Positions 13,908 to 16,891 of a DNA stretch of 16,891 bases are shown one piece after another. The notes beneath the pieces were generated by a model. It was not told the DNA's origin and made no database searches. It was given only the letters and a program-made list of their open reading frames with translations. A program made the translations under genes and the position numbers. Source of the DNA: CF-161 sp035263645 (GTDB lineage: Bacteria; Chloroflexota; Dormibacteria; Dormibacterales; Dormibacteraceae); the NCBI GenBank assembly GCA_035263645.1, contig DATFRD010000446.1, positions 1-16,891 on the forward strand. Direction: 5' to 3'. Within the stretch, counting starts at the first letter, position 1, and each line of letters starts with the position of its first letter.

Positions 13908-16890
13908 GTCGTCCCTGTCCTCTGCCGTTGCCGTTGCCCTGGGCGCGTGGCCGGACCGTCTCCACGCGGGTCACCTCGGCCCCGAAGTGGCTGTCCAGGT
14001 CGGCCTTGAGCGCGAAGCCGCCTGACACGCGGAAGCGCTCGCCGACCTGCATGGTGACCTCCTGGCCCCGCACGCGGAAGTGCAGGAGCACGTCGTCCTC
14101 GCCGGCATGCCTGGCCAGGACGGCCTCCAGCCCGTCGACCAGCTCGGGCCCGCCCTCGGGGACGTCGACGTGGACGAGCTGCTGGCGCGCCACCGGCTCG
14201 CAGTCCTGCCGGTGCGCCCAGTCCCAGACCGCCTCGGCGATCAGCGTCACCGCCTCCGGCTCCTCCTCCTCGCCGGCGTCCAGCTCCTCGTCCACGGCGG
14301 CCGGCGCCGCGGGCCGGCCGCCGCCGCGGGCCGTGTCCACCTTCCCCTGCACGATGACGACCGCGTCACGCTCCTCCATGGCGCGTCGGAAGTCGTCGTA
14401 GGCGCGGGGGAAGAACGTCACCTCGATGACGCCGGTCAGGTCCTCGAGCTCTGCGTACGCCATGATCTGGCCCTTCCGCGTCACGACCCGGCGCCACGCC
14501 CTGACCAGGCCGCCCACCCGGACCTCCCTGCCGACCAGGTCGGCCGTCACGGCGATCGCCTGCGTATCGATGAGCGCGGCCAGCTCCGCCTCGATCCGGT
14601 TCAGCGGATGGTCGGAGAGGTAGAGGCCCAGGAGCTCCTTCTCGCTGCGCAGGCGCTCCTCCGGCGCCATCGGGGCGACCGGGGGCAGACCGTAGTCGAA
14701 GGGCTCGGCGGCCGACGGCTCGACGAGCCCGAACAGCGAGATCTGGCCGGACTCGCGGTCGCGGCGCGCCTGCTCGGCGCGCTGGCGGGCCCGGTCGAGG
14801 GACGCCAGGAGCTGGTTGCGCTCGCCGAGCAGGTCGCAGGCGCCGCTGCGGACCAGGCTTTCGAGCGCCCGCGCGGTCACGTCCTGGACGCCGGCCAGGC
14901 GCTCGCACAGGTCGTCGAGCGACCGGTAGGGGCCGTTCGCGCGCCGCTCCTGGACGATCTGCTCCACCGCGCCCCTGCCCACGTTCTTGATCGCGGCCAG
15001 CCCGAACCTGATGCTGCCGTCCACGATCGAGAAGTCCGCCCCGGACTCGTTCAGGTCGGGGGGCAGGATCTCCAGGCCGCGCTTCCTGGCGTCCACGATC
15101 GCCGCGGCCACCTTGTCGGCGCTGCCCTCCATGTGCGTCAGCAGCGACGTCATGTACTCCACGGGGTAGTTGGCCTTCAGGTAGGCGGTCTGGTAGCTGA
15201 TGACGGCGTACGCGGCCGCGTGCGCGCGCGGGAAGCCGTACTCGGCGAACTTGGCGATCGCGTCGAACATCTGCTCGGCCAGGGAGCGCTCGATGTCGTT
15301 GGCGAGGCAGCCGTCGACGAACTTGTCGCGCTGCTGCGCCATCTTGACCTTGTCCTTCTTGCCCATGGCCGACCGCAGGATGTCGGCTTCCGAGAGAGTG
15401 AACCCGGCCAGCTCGCGGGCAGCCATCATCACCTGCTCCTGGTAGATGATCACGCCGTAGCTGTCGCGCAGGATCGGTTCCAGCCGCGGGTGCATGTACT
15501 GGATCGGCTCCCGGCCCTGCTTGCGGGCGAGGTAGGCCGGGATGTTCTGCATCGGGCCGGGCCGGAAGAGCGCGTTGGCGGCGGTGATGTCCGCGAACGA
15601 CTGCGGCCTCATCTCCTGGAGCATCCGGCGCATGCCGGAGCCCTCGAGCTGGAACACGCCGTGGGTGTCGGCGTTCGAGATCAGCTCGTACGTTGCCCGG
15701 TCGGCGGTCCCCAGGTCCAGCAGGTCGATGTCGACGCCCCGGTGCTCCCGGATGAGCCGGAGGCAGGTGCTGATGATGTCCAGGTTCTGGAGGCCCAGGA
15801 AGTCCATCTTGAGCAGCCCGATGTCGCCCACGGCCTTCATGTCGTACTGGGTGATGACCTGCCGGGCCTGGTCCTCGCCGGCGCCGGCCGAGCGGGGCCC
15901 CCACTGGGTCGGCGTGTACTGCTCGATCCGGTCAGGCGCGATGACCACGCCCGCCGCGTGCACGCTCACGTTGCGCGACACGCCCTCCAGCGTCCGCGCC
16001 ACGTCGATGAGGCGCCGCAGGTGGTACGGGCGGCCGTCTGGGCCCGCCTGCGGCGACCCCTCGTAGGCATCGCGGAACTCGGGCACCTCCCGGATCGCGT
16101 CGTCCAGGGACTTGGATCGACCCTGGTGGACGGGGATCAGCTTGGCCAGCCGGTCCGTCTCCTTGAGGGGCACCTCGAGCACGCGGCCCACGTCGCGGAT
16201 CGCCGCCTTGGAGGCCATGGTGGTGAACGTGATGATCTGGGCGACGCGGTCCGAGCCGTAGCGCTCGGCGACGTAGCGGATGACCCGCTCGCGGCCCTCG
16301 ACCGAGAAGTCGCAGTCGATGTCGGGCATCGACACCCGGTCCTTGTTCAGGAACCGCTCGAAGAGCAGGCCGTGGGCCAGGGGGTCCAGGTTCGTGATCC
16401 CGAGGCAGTACGCGACCAGGCTGCCGGCCGAGCTGCCGCGTCCCGGCCCGGTCACGATCCCGTTCTGACGGGCGAAGTTGTAGAAGTCCCAGACGATCAG
16501 GAAGTAGCTCGCGTACCCGGTCTGGCGGATGACGTCGAGCTCCATGTCCATGCGTTCGCGGACGGCCAGCTCGGGCCGGTCGCCGTAGCGCCAGCGCACG
16601 CCCTCCTCCACCTTCTGGCGGAGGACCTGGTCGTGGGTCATGCCATCGGGGACCTGGAAGGGCGGCAGCAGCGACCGGCCCATCTCGATCGTCAGGTCGA
16701 CCTGCTCGGCGACCTCCAGGGTGCTGGCCAGGGCCTGCGGCAGGTCGGCGAAGGCGGCGGCCATCTCGGCGGGGCTCTTCAGGTAGAAGTCCTGCGAGTC
16801 GAACCGCCAGCGCTTGGGGTCCTCGAAGTTGGCCCCCGTCTGGAGGCAGAGCAGGACGTCGTGGGGCTCGGCGTCCTGCTGGTGGACGTA
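13879..16890 (-). CDS. dnaE: DNA polymerase III alpha subunit (5' end outside window)
   Basis: This is the main replicative polymerase, in the DnaE (not PolC) form. The frame enters from the right edge and gives 1003 residues plus stop, lacking most of the N-terminal PHP domain. It opens with YVHQQDAEPHDVLLC, typical of the end of that domain. The polymerase core shows GPGRGSSAGSLVAY (148-161 of this fragment), the catalytic cluster MPDIDCDF (188-195) and LLKMDFLGLQNL (359-370), which carries the third acidic residue. EYGFPRAHAAAYA (550-562) and the helix-hairpin-helix region follow, then the OB-fold (about 790-850) with VRVGGLVRAW. The C-terminus has an acidic EELDAGEEEEPE stretch, a conserved C-terminal domain, and a tail rich in Gly, Asn and Arg (about 980-1003). 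The end overlaps mtrB. Confidence 0.98.
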   Translation of the reverse strand, partial: YVHQQDAEPHDVLLCLQTGANFEDPKRWRFDSQDFYLKSPAEMAAAFADLPQALASTLEVAEQVDLTIEMGRSLLPPFQVPDGMTHDQVLRQKVEEGVRWRYGDRPELAVRERMDMELDVIRQTGYASYFLIVWDFYNFARQNGIVTGPGRGSSAGSLVAYCLGITNLDPLAHGLLFERFLNKDRVSMPDIDCDFSVEGRERVIRYVAERYGSDRVAQIITFTTMASKAAIRDVGRVLEVPLKETDRLAKLIPVHQGRSKSLDDAIREVPEFRDAYEGSPQAGPDGRPYHLRRLIDVARTLEGVSRNVSVHAAGVVIAPDRIEQYTPTQWGPRSAGAGEDQARQVITQYDMKAVGDIGLLKMDFLGLQNLDIISTCLRLIREHRGVDIDLLDLGTADRATYELISNADTHGVFQLEGSGMRRMLQEMRPQSFADITAANALFRPGPMQNIPAYLARKQGREPIQYMHPRLEPILRDSYGVIIYQEQVMMAARELAGFTLSEADILRSAMGKKDKVKMAQQRDKFVDGCLANDIERSLAEQMFDAIAKFAEYGFPRAHAAAYAVISYQTAYLKANYPVEYMTSLLTHMEGSADKVAAAIVDARKRGLEILPPDLNESGADFSIVDGSIRFGLAAIKNVGRGAVEQIVQERRANGPYRSLDDLCERLAGVQDVTARALESLVRSGACDLLGERNQLLASLDRARQRAEQARRDRESGQISLFGLVEPSAAEPFDYGLPPVAPMAPEERLRSEKELLGLYLSDHPLNRIEAELAALIDTQAIAVTADLVGREVRVGGLVRAWRRVVTRKGQIMAYAELEDLTGVIEVTFFPRAYDDFRRAMEERDAVVIVQGKVDTARGGGRPAAPAAVDEELDAGEEEEPEAVTLIAEAVWDWAHRQDCEPVARQQLVHVDVPEGGPELVDGLEAVLARHAGEDDVLLHFRVRGQEVTMQVGERFRVSGGFALKADLDSHFGAEVTRVETVRPRAQGNGNGRGQGRHGNGRANGR

Positions 16891-16891
16891 G

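Overview
The window is a single, densely packed, GC-rich block in which every supported gene lies on the minus strand, so biological order runs from high to low coordinates. High GC, heavy use of GTG starts, a PHP-type replicative polymerase (DnaE) with a long C-terminal region, and intergenic repeats built from CCCCTCCC/GGGAGGGG hairpins suggest a Chloroflexota-like bacterium. That assignment is an inference from style, not proof.

Right end (16891 to 13653): the 3' three-quarters or so of dnaE (replicative DNA polymerase III alpha) runs in from beyond the window. Its last 29 bases overlap a small gene whose product closely resembles TRAP, the tryptophan-activated RNA-binding attenuation protein (MtrB) best known from Bacillus. 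Position 13652 to 13418 holds no gene. It contains a strong hairpin, one copy of a repeat family, and the 5' leader of the next operon.

Middle and left (13417 to 705): eight genes read in one direction. In order they encode a large secreted/membrane beta-rich protein, an ABC ATPase, an ABC-2 type permease, a membrane protein with a Gln/Ala-rich helical region and a QNPG repeat, a MoxR AAA+ ATPase, a DUF58 protein, a BatA-like membrane vWA protein, and a large membrane protein with two vWA-like domains around a glutamine-amidotransferase-like domain. The first four junctions are 4-base stop/start overlaps (GTGA, GTGA, ATGA, GTGA), the fifth is a 17-base overlap, and the last is a 4-base gap. 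The exception is a 232-base interval between DUF58 and the BatA-like gene. It is filled with two copies of the same repeat family plus a perfect 12-bp inverted repeat, and the repeat itself supplies the Shine-Dalgarno-like sequence of the BatA-like gene.

Left end (564 to 1): the 5' part of a lipoprotein gene with a His-containing beta-domain, cut by the window edge.

The likely joint function of the eight-gene operon is an envelope machine. A MoxR ATPase would work with DUF58 and vWA membrane proteins (the Bat/MoxR scheme of chaperone-like assembly), physically coupled to an ABC-2 exporter and a GldG-like auxiliary protein. The substrate is not evident from sequence. The most notable items are the TRAP homologue outside its usual Bacillus setting, the MoxR-vWA-ABC composite operon, and the repeat insertion that has become part of a translation initiation region.
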